Source of the DNA: CAZXEU01 sp964639665 | GTDB lineage: Bacteria; Bacteroidota; Rhodothermia; Rhodothermales; Bin80 | Reading direction: 5' to 3' | Length of the DNA: 26,121 nucleotides | Assembly: GCA_964639665.1 (NCBI GenBank) | Contig: CAZXEU010000028.1 | Span: 1 to 26,121, forward strand | Part shown: one piece after another, positions 1 to 8,100 of the stretch | How the letters are laid out: the number at the start of each line of letters is the position of its first letter | How positions within the stretch are numbered: position 1 is the first letter of the stretch | Notes under the pieces: model-generated | Database searches by the model: none | The model's input: only the letters and a program-made list of their open reading frames with translations | What the model was told of the DNA's origin: nothing | Translations under genes and position numbers: made by a program

Positions 1-40
1 ACGCACTGTGGAAAGGGCCCGAAAGAATTCCTTCGGCCTC

Positions 41-82
41 GAGCTTCGAGGCTCCGCAGCTCGCTGCTCCGCCTCGAAGCTC
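41..82. repeat. GC-rich inverted repeat (hairpin) near the window edge
   Basis: Bases 41-52 (gagcttcgaggc) are perfectly complementary to 71-82, giving a 12-bp stem. A second short pairing is possible inside the loop (gcagc at 56-60 against gctgc at 63-67). No T-run follows on either strand, so this is not a classical intrinsic terminator. It lies just beyond the point where the symporter fragment at 138-311 breaks off. It could be a dispersed palindromic repeat, an element end or an assembly junction; the sequence alone does not decide. Confidence 0.6.
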
Positions 83-137
83 GGCCTCTCTTAATCCAAT
101 TTTAATTGTCGTCGGCCTCAATCTATATTGACGTTGA

Positions 138-311
138 TCAGGAGGCAAACAGAGAGAATCCAATAAGCCACCATGTCAGCGTGCGGCCAGCCAGGAAATA
201 GTCGTCCGTGGTCTTAGTGCGCCGGGCAAAATAGAAGCCAATGCCCACGATGAAGACCACATAGAGGCCCACCATGAGAAGATCGAGTGGCGCAAGCTCG
301 AATTCAGGCAC
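138..311 (-). pseudogene. Sodium:solute symporter (SSS family), N-terminal fragment
   Basis: Read on the minus strand from a GTG at 311, this gives about 57 codons with a clear SSS N-terminus: a first hydrophobic helix (LDLLMVGLYVVFIVGIGFYF), then RRTKTTDDYFLAGR, then TWWLIGFSLFAS, where a TGA (138-140) stops it. In SSS proteins FLAGR and SLFAS are normally followed by N-I-S/G and another ~450 residues. Neither of the other two frames downstream continues the family pattern; the sequence runs into the hairpin at 41-82. It is therefore a remnant or a rearranged gene rather than a functional transporter. A GCAGG sits about 5 bases before the GTG. A sequencing or assembly break is the main alternative. 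Confidence 0.65.
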
Positions 312-391
312 TATACCTGCGGGAGTTTGTCCGTCAAGCGGTCTGCAAAATGGACCTTGGGGAAGGCCATAGTGGCGCGGGCACTATACCT
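307..391. repeat. 12-bp direct repeat covering a duplicated translation-start motif
   Basis: The 12-mer ggcactatacct occurs at 307-318 and again at 380-391, 73 bases apart. Read on the minus strand both copies give AGG-TATA-GTG-CC, a purine-rich ribosome-site-like stretch followed by GTG. The copy at 307-318 supplies the start of the symporter fragment. The copy at 380-391 opens a reading frame that stops after about 17 codons. This looks like a short local duplication of the initiation region. Confidence 0.45.
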
Positions 392-445
392 CCCCTGCGC
401 CAACAATTCAACGGTAACCAGAAATGGCAATTCCAAGAGAAGGCG

Positions 446-518
446 TTGCCCCGCCAGGATTCGAACCTGGAACCTCCTGGTCCAGAGCCAGGCGCTCTGC
501 CAATTGAGCTACAGGGCA
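446..518 (-). tRNA. tRNA-Gln (anticodon CUG)
   Basis: The minus strand folds into a complete 73-nt cloverleaf. The acceptor TGCCCTG pairs with CGGGGCA (one T-G pair), followed by discriminator A. The D arm is GCTC/GAGC with loop AATTGGCA, and the anticodon stem is CCTGG/CCAGG. The seven-base loop CTCTGGA gives anticodon CTG (codon CAG, glutamine). The variable loop is five bases, and the T arm is CCAGG-TTCGAAT-CCTGG. U1-A72 fits tRNA-Gln. No CCA is encoded after base 73 (CGC follows). The gene starts 38 bases after the plsC stop on the same strand, so it may be co-transcribed with plsC or use a promoter inside that gene. Confidence 0.95.
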
Positions 519-556
519 AGGGCGGGCTTAATGCTGATACAAGTTTGTCGGTTCCC

Positions 557-1321
557 TCAGCGGCCGGCAGGCTGCGCATCCACGGCAGCAGCAGGAAGGC
601 CCCGCCATGCAGACAGCTGCGCAGCAATGCGCTGCCGCACCGTTTCCCTCAAGGCAGAGGTGTCAGAAGAATTCAGGCCTTCCGTCAACACCGGAGGCAG
701 TACCCGCAGTCGCACATAGGCACGGCCGATGCGCCAGCCCATACCCGGCAGGGTATCCTGGGACCCGTCTATGACCAGCGGCAAGACCGGAACCTGCGCC
801 TTGATTGCCAGCCGAAACGCTCCGTCCGAAAAGGCCCCGAGACGACCGTCACGCGAGCGTGTGCCTTCGGGGAAAAACATCACGGAACACCGATTCCTGA
901 GGTAGTTGCGTGCAGCGACAAGTACCCGCGCTCCGCTGGCCTTGCTGGACCGATCAAAAGGCAGGTCCCCAACGATCCGCATCAACCATCCCACAAAGGG
1001 CACCTTCAGGACTTCCTTCTTCGCCACCCACTTCATCTCCCATGGGAGGCAGCTGATGATCGGTATGTCGGCTTGTGACAGATGGTTGCAGACCACTACG
1101 TAAGGGTTTCTGGGATTCTCGATGCGCTCCCCGTCTATTTCGATTCTCCAGGCACGACTGACCTTGGTCATGCACCAGCCAAGGCGTCTGAAAAAGCGGC
1201 CGCAGTTATAGTGCGCCGGATCGCGGTCCACCAGGCGGTAGATGCCTACCAAGGGCAGAAACAGCACAAAGAGCCCGGCAATACCGACCCATGTCAATAC
1301 CGATTCCGTGCGCGAGCGCAT
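557..1321 (-). CDS. plsC: 1-acyl-sn-glycerol-3-phosphate acyltransferase (PlsC/LPLAT family)
   Basis: This 254-residue membrane-associated acyltransferase is expected to add the second acyl chain to lysophosphatidic acid, making phosphatidic acid for phospholipid synthesis at the inner membrane. An N-terminal hydrophobic segment (about 8-29) anchors it. The family blocks are in order: NHLSQAD (79-85, the HX4D catalytic motif with H80 and D85), a lysine-rich KWVAKKE block (98-104), a GDLPFDR block (118-124), FFPEGTRSRDG (149-159, acceptor-binding block III) and VPVLPLVIDG (177-186). Length is normal for the family. The ATG at 1321 follows an AGGGG that is too close for a good ribosome site, so initiation may be weak. 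tRNA-Gln follows 38 bases downstream. Lyso-ornithine acyltransferases share these motifs, so the acceptor is inferred. Confidence 0.9.
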   Translation of the reverse strand: MRSRTESVLTWVGIAGLFVLFLPLVGIYRLVDRDPAHYNCGRFFRRLGWCMTKVSRAWRIEIDGERIENPRNPYVVVCNHLSQADIPIISCLPWEMKWVAKKEVLKVPFVGWLMRIVGDLPFDRSSKASGARVLVAARNYLRNRCSVMFFPEGTRSRDGRLGAFSDGAFRLAIKAQVPVLPLVIDGSQDTLPGMGWRIGRAYVRLRVLPPVLTEGLNSSDTSALRETVRQRIAAQLSAWRGLPAAAVDAQPAGR

Positions 1322-1334
1322 CCCCTACACGTGC

Positions 1335-1366
1335 ATTTTGGGTCTGCAAAAATAAGCAGCCCAAAA
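1335..1366 (-). promoter_or_regulatory. Inverted repeat around a TATTTTTG box upstream of plsC
   Basis: Bases 1335-1346 (ttttgggtctgc) pair with 1356-1366 (gcagcccaaaa) except for one bulged t, leaving an A-rich eight-base loop on the plus strand. On the minus strand the loop and its edge read TATTTTTG (1354-1347). This matches the TAnnTTTG -7 element of Bacteroidota housekeeping promoters, about 26 bases before the plsC ATG. I see no convincing TTG at the -33 spacing. It could be a plsC promoter with an operator, or a stem-loop in the RNA leaving the CDF gene. The rest of the 1322-1600 gap shows no gene. Confidence 0.35.
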
Positions 1367-1600
1367 GACTTGGGCGGTGCATTTCTTGCTGCCGGCTTGC
1401 ACGAACGGGAATCGGCCGGGGCCGATTGCTATCCGCCAACCCGATATAGCGGAATTCCTGCGATCCTGCGCACGGGGTGTTACCAGTCCATCTGCCGGAA
1501 GCGGAACGCTATAGTATGTATGCCCGCTACTGCCATCGCCAATTGGCCGGAAACGCCCCCGGCAACGCGCACCAGGCGCCACTACCAATTGGTGCCAAAG

Positions 1601-3103
1601 CTAGGCAACCTTGCCATGATCGTCGCAGTGTTCACCATGAGGGTGATGCAGGTGCCCGTCGACCAGAAAATCCGTATGGTCACCATGCGGCACCGCTTCA
1701 TGCCCACATCCCGGGCCATGCTGATGGCCCTGGACGTGCCCGGTACATCCGTGTTCGGGCGTACAGGTATCAGGATTCTGTTCGGTCACCTCAATCACGT
1801 GCTCATCGTAGTGGCCGCCGTGGTCATGGTGCAGGTGCCCGTCATGCAGGTAGTCGGTGTGGTCTCCATGCTGTACGGCGGTATGCCCGCAATCCGGCCC
1901 GTGCTCGTGGTCATGATGAGCATGGTGGTGGTGTCCGTGGCCATGGCCGTGCCCGTGGTGATGATCGTGGTCCAAGCCCAGAGTATCCTTGATTCGACGG
2001 ATCAGCGAAGGCTTGACCTTGCGCGTCCCTACCCGGGCGTGCAAGTGATCCACATGATGGTCTTCCGTGCACCCCGCAGGCGACGTCTCCAGCTGCAACG
2101 TGATGTGCTGGATGCCGAATTCGTCTACAGCAATCTTGCGGAGACCCTGCCTCAAGTCCTCAACCTCACCAATATTCAGCGCGGGGTCTACAATCACGTG
2201 TGCCGTAAGCACATCATAGCCCGGCGCCAGATTCCAGACATGCACGTCGTGTATCACCACGACTCCGGGCGATTCCTCCATCTCGCTGCACAGTCTGTAG
2301 ACATCCACGTGCTCAGGAACTCCCTGCAGCAGAACATTGATAACCTTGCCCAGCAAGCGCCATGTGCTGAGTAGTATCAGAAGGCCGATGATTACGCTCA
2401 ATATGGGATCTGACAGGTGCCAACCAAAGGCCCAGACAAGTACTCCAGAGACCACGACCCCTATGGAGCCGAGCAGGTCGGCCATGACGTGCGCAAAGGC
2501 TCCTTCCACGTTAACGCTGTGCTCAGCCGACCGGTGCAGCATCCATGCCGCTACTACATTGACCAGCAAACCTACAGAACCCACGGCCAGCATCAGCCCG
2601 CCTTCAACCTCCGGTATGTCCATAAACCGGTGGTACGCCTCAAATACGACCCATGCGGCGATAAGCCAGAGCGTCAGGGCGTTGGCCAGCGCAGCCAGGA
2701 TCTCCAGACGATGGTAACCAAACGTCCGTTCGGCCGATGCCGGCTTGGACGCAAAGTGCAGTGCAACGAGTGCGAATCCGATGGAAGCTGCATCCGTCAG
2801 CATGTGCCCGGCGTCCGCGATCAGGGCCAAACTTCCCGAGAGAATACCCCCGATAACCTCAACGAACATGTAGCCGACGATCAGCAATAGCGCACTCGTC
2901 AAGCTCCGCTTGCTAGCCCCACGAAGGTCATGATGATGACCTCCGAGGCCATGGTGGTGGTGATCATGGCCGTGGCCGTGGCCGTGGCCATGACCGTGGC
3001 TGTGGCCATGATCGTGCCCGTGGCTGTGGCCATGATCGTGCCCGTGGTCGTGATCATGCCCATGGTCGTGGCCGTGATCGTGGTCAGATTCGGAACCCAT
3101 CAC
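1601..3103 (-). CDS. czcD: CDF zinc/divalent-metal efflux transporter with His-rich ends and a duplicated His/Cys C-terminal extension
   Basis: This inner-membrane cation diffusion facilitator exports Zn(II), and probably Cd/Co, from the cytoplasm by proton antiport. Residues 8-58 are a histidine-rich tail of HD/HG/HS pairs. Six membrane helices span about 68-260. The transport-site motifs HxxxD occur twice, H100/D104 in TM2 and H205/D209 in TM5, the zinc-type arrangement. The regulatory cytoplasmic domain covers about 262-345 (HDVHVW, AHVIVD, GIQHITLQLE). Most unusual is an extension of ~125 residues (375-500): a His run (379-401), then two copies of a 35-residue His/Cys motif at 401-435 and 462-496. 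This makes the protein ~500 residues against ~300 for typical CzcD. The ORF begins with GTG at 3103; ATG at 3100 is equally possible. It is divergent from the free-standing copy of its own tail at 3750. Confidence 0.93.
   Translation of the reverse strand: MMGSESDHDHGHDHGHDHDHGHDHGHSHGHDHGHSHGHGHGHGHGHDHHHHGLGGHHHDLRGASKRSLTSALLLIVGYMFVEVIGGILSGSLALIADAGHMLTDAASIGFALVALHFASKPASAERTFGYHRLEILAALANALTLWLIAAWVVFEAYHRFMDIPEVEGGLMLAVGSVGLLVNVVAAWMLHRSAEHSVNVEGAFAHVMADLLGSIGVVVSGVLVWAFGWHLSDPILSVIIGLLILLSTWRLLGKVINVLLQGVPEHVDVYRLCSEMEESPGVVVIHDVHVWNLAPGYDVLTAHVIVDPALNIGEVEDLRQGLRKIAVDEFGIQHITLQLETSPAGCTEDHHVDHLHARVGTRKVKPSLIRRIKDTLGLDHDHHHGHGHGHGHHHHAHHDHEHGPDCGHTAVQHGDHTDYLHDGHLHHDHGGHYDEHVIEVTEQNPDTCTPEHGCTGHVQGHQHGPGCGHEAVPHGDHTDFLVDGHLHHPHGEHCDDHGKVA
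2996..3043 (-). repeat. Perfect 24-bp tandem repeat inside the CDF His-rich N-terminus
   Basis: The 24-mer at 2996-3019 is repeated exactly at 3020-3043. It encodes one eight-residue His unit of the GHDHGHSH type twice. The flanking bases 2950-3090 are a degenerate array of gtggcc/catgat hexamers. In-frame gain or loss of units would change the number of histidines without breaking the gene. Confidence 0.8.
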
Positions 3104-3749
3104 ATTCTCTGATTATTTTGCACAGCAGCGGAGATATCGCGAAATACGGCGCCTTGACCGCCATCGACCGGCGCGAATAGTTCTGCCCTCAGGCCGAAGT
3201 AGAAATGTACTCGGAAAGCTGGTCCCTTGTCAATAGAGCCTGAACTTGCCATCCTGCTTGCAGTCCAGCGAGTCGCGAACCTACGGCAGGCGAAACCGGC
3301 AGTCTTACTGTACGGCATCGGCGACCTCGCGCGCAACCCGCTAGTCGACCCCGCCGAGATTGGCCTGACTTGCAGGGCCATCCGGGCAAAACACTTAGCT
3401 GGCGCGAATCAAGCGCTATCGCTGCATGGCAGGCCGGGTCGTACGCAGAGGTAGAATCCCGAATTCGGTTGGACTGTACTTGCCCCGCCAGTTTCCCCTA
3501 CGGGCTGCCATGCCAGGATTCTCGGGTTTGCAGCCGGACGCAGATGTACGGGCTGAAGTGCGTTTTCAAAGCAAGCTGCATACAACTTTCGTGGCATTGT
3601 GCACACGATGGGCTTCCATTCCTTGATTCCAGGGCTTTTATTTGATATATACTGGCGCAGATTGCGCTGTCGCGGCAGCCTGACTCAATCGTGGGATTGC
3701 CTCTGAAAGAGAACACGGCTGACGCTTGCGAAGTAGAACGCATTCCTAA
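3104..3749. other. 646-bp divergent control region between the CDF gene and its His-rich partner; no gene seen
   Basis: The reading frames here are short, mutually overlapping and show no family motif. The region carries the start of the minus-strand CDF gene at one end and a promoter for the plus-strand His-rich gene at the other. A near-palindrome at 3134-3145 (atatcgcgaaat, 10 of 12 positions symmetric) lies about 30 bases upstream of the CDF start and could be an operator. The length is generous for a simple divergent promoter, so an untranslated RNA cannot be excluded. Confidence 0.5.
3623..3667 (+). promoter_or_regulatory. Candidate promoter of the His-rich protein gene, with an inverted repeat at the start site
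   Basis: TTGATT (3623-3628) and TATATA (3646-3651) are separated by exactly 17 bases, a good -35/-10 pair and the most AT-rich patch of the gap. Transcription would start near 3658, about 92 bases before the ATG at 3750. A perfect inverted repeat gcgca-gat-tgcgc lies at 3655-3667, right on the predicted start, where a repressor could block initiation. Both the promoter and the operator role are inferred from spacing and symmetry only. Confidence 0.5.
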
Positions 3750-4112
3750 ATGTCTAACCAGATTCCTATCGCCATGTCGGACCATCACGAACACGGAGAT
3801 CACGACCACCAGCACGGGCCGGACTGCGGTCATACCGCAATCAAGCACGGTGACCACACCGACTACTTGCACGACGGGCACCTTCACCATGAGCATGCTG
3901 GTCATTACGATGAGCATTCCTTGTCGGTGACAGACGCCAATCCCGACGCATGCACGCCCAGCCACAGCTGTGAAGGCCACGCTGACAACCACGAGCATGG
4001 CCCTGATTGCGGACACGAGGCGGTACCGCACGGTGATCATACCGACTATCTCGTCGGTGGACACTTGCATCACCCGCATGGTGGCCACTGCGACGATCAC
4101 GGCGCCGTTTAG
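3750..4112 (+). CDS. Small His/Cys-rich protein, free-standing version of the CDF C-terminal extension (putative zinc-binding protein)
   Basis: This 120-residue soluble protein has no signal peptide or membrane segment. About a quarter of its residues are His, with many Asp and six Cys. It contains two copies of a 35-residue motif (22-56 and 83-117) of the form HGPDCGHxAxxHGDHTDYL followed by GHLHHxH and HxDxH. The linker (57-82) carries a Cys pair in CTPSHSC (68-74). The same two copies and linker form residues 401-500 of the neighbouring CDF transporter, with the linker Cys pair (CTPEHGC) conserved. I infer that it buffers or delivers zinc or a similar metal, perhaps docking on the transporter. 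I do not know a characterised member of this family. The ATG at 3774 is an alternative start that leaves the motifs intact; neither start has a clear ribosome site. Confidence 0.9.
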   Translation: MSNQIPIAMSDHHEHGDHDHQHGPDCGHTAIKHGDHTDYLHDGHLHHEHAGHYDEHSLSVTDANPDACTPSHSCEGHADNHEHGPDCGHEAVPHGDHTDYLVGGHLHHPHGGHCDDHGAV

Positions 4113-4274
4113 CGGGCACGCGTTGCCTGTTCGGAGTATTGCGCTGTATGCGACATAAGGCAGTGCTCCAGTGCCCGTGAGATTCAGAAGTATCGGGCGG
4201 GCACAAAGTGCGGCGTTGCGTGCATTTGACGCGACGTTTGGGATGGTGAATCGCGGCTTCTTGCCGGGAGCATA

Positions 4275-4871
4275 ATGTTCCTTTTTTACGCGTCACTCGC
4301 GGCCCCTGTAGTTGGCGCGCTTCTTTACGGCTGGCTGCATGGCCTGCCTCGTACGGCTCGCGTGTTTGACGCGTGCATGTATGTCCTCGTCCCGCTACTG
4401 GTGATCTGGCAGGTAGTGGAGCATTCATGGTCCGAATACGGGCTACTCGCCATTGGCGTAATGGCCTTGGGGCTGGCGCTACCACTGGTTATTGAGCGCA
4501 TATCTCATTCGCTTGCACGTCATACGGACAACCTCGCTCTGACCATCGGTCTTTCTGGACTTCTCCTTCATATCCTTCTCGAGGGTGCCGCACTTTCCCT
4601 TGAAGGAGCCGGCTTCAAAGCAGCTATCGTTGCGCACCGGCTGTTGGTCGGACTCATGATTTGGTGGCTGCTCAGGCCGCGATTTGGCTTTTGGGTTGCG
4701 CTCGGCGGACTTGGGGCCACCATAGCCGTAACTGTTGCGGGCTTCGCTTTGGGTTCGCACTGGTTTGGCACCGGAGCAGGCGCGCAGTTGTACGTTGCCT
4801 TTGTTGGCGGGTCGTTGCTCCATGTAGTATTCCATCAAAGCAGGCACGACCACTCACACGCTCCGAGCTAG
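4275..4871 (+). CDS. Small polytopic membrane protein with ZIP-like metal-site residues and a His tail
   Basis: The 198-residue protein has about seven hydrophobic segments (about 4-20, 34-48, 56-73, 86-106, 115-133, 138-160, 169-187). In the fourth, HILLEG (99-104) resembles the HxxxEG metal site of ZIP transporter TM4. In the next, AHRLLVGL (120-127) keeps the TM5 histidine but lacks the usual HExxxE acidic residues. The C-terminus is His-rich (H183, H187, then RHDHSH at 190-195). ZIP proteins are usually about 250-300 residues, so this would be a reduced or divergent relative. The start ATG has a good GGGAG six bases upstream. It lies 162 bases after the His-rich protein on the same strand, suggesting shared metal control. 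Transport activity and direction are inference; a sensor or membrane anchor is also possible. Confidence 0.75.
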   Translation: MFLFYASLAAPVVGALLYGWLHGLPRTARVFDACMYVLVPLLVIWQVVEHSWSEYGLLAIGVMALGLALPLVIERISHSLARHTDNLALTIGLSGLLLHILLEGAALSLEGAGFKAAIVAHRLLVGLMIWWLLRPRFGFWVALGGLGATIAVTVAGFALGSHWFGTGAGAQLYVAFVGGSLLHVVFHQSRHDHSHAPS

Positions 4872-5115
4872 AACCGCGCTTGCGGTTTCCACGCATCTTT
4901 GGGCTTCGCCGCCTTGTCGGCAGTGGCATAGTGGACACAGCCTGGCCCGGCATAGGACCTGCCAGGCACGCGCGTACCGGAAGTCTTAAGCGGACAGGTT
5001 TATTGATCGACGCCGAGCTTGCTGCGCCATGAGGCATCATCGAGCCCGTCGATCCGGCCCTATGCCAGCCTGGCAAACAAACCGCCCTTCGAGAGACGCG
5101 TCGGAAAAGCGCGAC
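4872..5115. other. Convergent intergenic region with two inverted repeats, no gene seen
   Basis: This gap separates the ends of the ZIP-like gene (plus) and czcA (minus). A short hairpin aaccgc-gctt-gcggtt sits at 4872-4887, directly after the ZIP-like stop. A perfect 8-bp inverted repeat gatcgacg/cgtcgatc lies at 5005-5012 and 5047-5054 with a 34-base loop. Neither is followed by a T-run, so a terminator role is only suggested by position. Confidence 0.35.
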
Positions 5116-8100
5116 TCATGTCGCCGTTACCTCCTTTCGCCGACCCTCCAGCCAGGCATACAGCGACGGCAGCACGAATAGCGTTAAAAGAGTCGACGTG
5201 ATCAGACCGCCGATTACTACTGTGGCAAGCGGACGCTGAACCTCTGCACCAGCGCTGGTAGCCAGCGCCATCGGCAAAAAGCCAAGGCTGGCGACAAGTG
5301 CGGTCATCAGCACAGGGCGCATTCGGCGTTCCGCACCTTCACGAGCCGCCTCCAGTGCCGTTGCGCCCTTTTTTCGCGAATCCGTGAAGTAGGAAACCAT
5401 CACAACTCCATTCAGCACAGCAACGCCGAACAATGCAATGAATCCGACGCCTGCCGAAATGCTGAACGGCAACCCTCTGAGAAAGAGCGCGAGAATTCCG
5501 CCGGTAGCGGCAAGGGGAATATTGACATATATCAATAGCGCCGGCGTAATCTCTCCAAATGCCATGTACAGCAAAAAGAATATCAGCAGCAGTGCGATGG
5601 GAACTACAACGGCCAGACGCCGGCCTGCCCGGTTCATGTGCTCGAATTGCCCTCCATAGGCCAGAGAATAGCCTGGCGGTAATTGCACGGAATCTGCCAC
5701 AGCAGATTGCACGTCGGCCGCAAAGCTGCCCAGGTCACGGCCGCGGACGTTTGCCTCAACACTTAGCCGGCGCTGAATCTGCTCCCTGCTGATCTGCGCC
5801 GGGCCTTCCTCTGTCCAGATCTCGGCGATCTGCGAAAGCGGGATCATGGCCCCGTCCGAAGCCGGGATACGCAGGTTGGCAATCTGCTCAATTTCCTGCC
5901 TCGCTTCTTCCGTAAACCGGACCCGGAGCGGGTACCGGGCCTGTCCTTCCAGAACCTCGCCTACCGTGGTCCCTCCCAGCGTCTCTATTACCTGCAGCAC
6001 TTCTGCCGCGTTTATCCCATACCTTCCTGCGCGGTCGCGGTCGATCCTGACGCGCAAGAAGGGTAGCCCGGACGTTTGCTCGGCCTTGACGTCCACGGCT
6101 CCCCTGATGTCGGCAACGACTGACTGAACCTCCTGGCCAAGGCGACGCAATTCCCCCAGCTCAGGTCCGTAGATTGTAACGGCCAGATCGGAACGAACCC
6201 CGGCGATCATTTCCTGCATGCGAAGTTCGATGGGCTGGGAATAACTGAAAATGTTGCCTGGGACACGCTGCTCCAAAGCCGCATCCATTTGCTCAACCAG
6301 CTCATCCTTGGAGTGCGCCGTCTCCCATTCGCTCTTGTCAATAAGGATGGCGTAAATGTCACTCGTCTCCACGCCCATGGGATCGGTTGGAATTTCTGCC
6401 TGCCCCGTTCGCGATACCACGGTTATCACTTCCGGAAACTCCAGCAGCACCTCTTCCACCAGCGTCGTGCTGTGCACGGATTCTGAGAGCGACACACTCG
6501 GAAGCCTCCAGGCCTGAACCGCAATAGCGCCCTCGTTCAGCTTTGGCAGGAACTCGCCTCCCATAAACGGAACCAGCACAAGCGAAGCCGCAAAGAAGGC
6601 CGCGGCAATGAGCCCAGAACGGTGCGGATGCGCCAGGGTTGACTCAAGCAGCGGACGGTACTTCTTGGCGAGCCAGGCAACTACGACCGGGGTCTTGTGC
6701 CGAACGCGCTTCTTGAAGAGCAGCATTGACAAAACCGGCATCAGGGTCAGCGCCAGTATGAGCGACGCAATAAGTGCGAAGATGACCGTCAGTGCCATGG
6801 GGCGAAACATTTTGCCCTCGATGCCCTGCAGCGCAAGAATCGGCAGGTACACAATAATGATGATGAGAACGGCGAAGAACACGGGTCTTGCCACCTCGCG
6901 TCCTGCCCACGAAATGACGCTACTGCGGATCTGTCCGTCGCGGGCGCGGTCGAGACGCCGCATAATGTTCTCCACCATCACGATTGAGCCGTCTACAATC
7001 AGGCCAAAATCGATAGCGCCAAGACTCATCAGATTGCCTGTGAGCCCGGCCTGGACCATGCCCGTAAATGCGCACAGCATGGACAGCGGGATCACGATTG
7101 CAACCATCAGGCCGCCGCGCAGACTGCCCAGGAACAGCAGCAGTACCGCAATTACCAGCAGTCCCCCCTCGACCAAGTTCTTTTGGACGGTGCGAACGGT
7201 GCGCCGTACCAGGTCTGACCGGTTATAGTAAGTTTCAATGGTTACCCCTTCGGGGAGTGACGCTTCGATCTGGGAAAGCTGCTCCTCTATCCGCGCGGTA
7301 ACAACGCGCGGATTCTCCCCCAGAAGCATCATCACCACGCCCGTTACAATTTCTCCCCGCCCATCGCGCGTGACTGCGCCCTGGCGCACCATGGGCGCCA
7401 GGGCAACGGTCCCAAGGTTGCGCATGTAGATGGGCGTACCATCCTCGGAGGTCATGACCACGATATGCTCGATATCTTCTATGGTCGTAACCAGACCTTC
7501 TCCCCGGATCACATATTGTTCTTGAGCCCGCTCGATGTAGGCGCCGCCCGCGTTTGCATTGTTCTCCTGGAGCGCACCGATAATCATCTCAAGCGACACG
7601 TTGTAGGAGACCAGGCGGTCTGGATCGAGCTGAATCTCGTACGTCTTCAATTCGCCGCCGTACGAGTTTACCTCGACAACGCCCGGCACTGACTGCAGCC
7701 TCAGGGCAACCTCCCAGTCCAGGATGCTTCGCAATTCCATCGGAGCGTAGTCTTCTCCGCGGACCTCGAACTGGTATATCTCCCCGAGGCCCGTGCTTAT
7801 GGGACCCATGGTAGGCGTGCCGTAGCCCTCCGGAATCATTTCGCGGGCCTCCGGCAGCCGCTCCATTACAAGCCGCCGCACAAAGTAGATGTCGAGCCCT
7901 TCCTCGAAATAAATGTAGACGGAAGACAGTCCAAAGCGGGAAATCGACCTGATATTTGTGATCCCTGGCAATCCGCTCATTGCGGACTCGACCGGGAAGG
8001 TAACGTACTGCTCTACCTCGACCGGACCGAGTCCGGGTGACTGGGTCAAGACGGTAACCTGGTTAGGTGTCACATCCGGCACAGCGTCAATCGGCAGACG

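Noticed and set aside
446..518. tRNA-Gln as an active attachment site
   Set aside because: No integrase and no direct repeat of the tRNA 3' end was found in the window.
1082..2374. 430-codon plus-strand frame
   Set aside because: It runs antisense to plsC and the CDF gene, is Val/Met-rich because it mirrors the His-rich codons, and has no motifs.
3498..4100. 200-codon minus-strand frame opposite the His-rich protein gene
   Set aside because: It is the complement of His/Asp codons giving Val/Met runs; the plus frame has ordered repeats matching the CDF tail.
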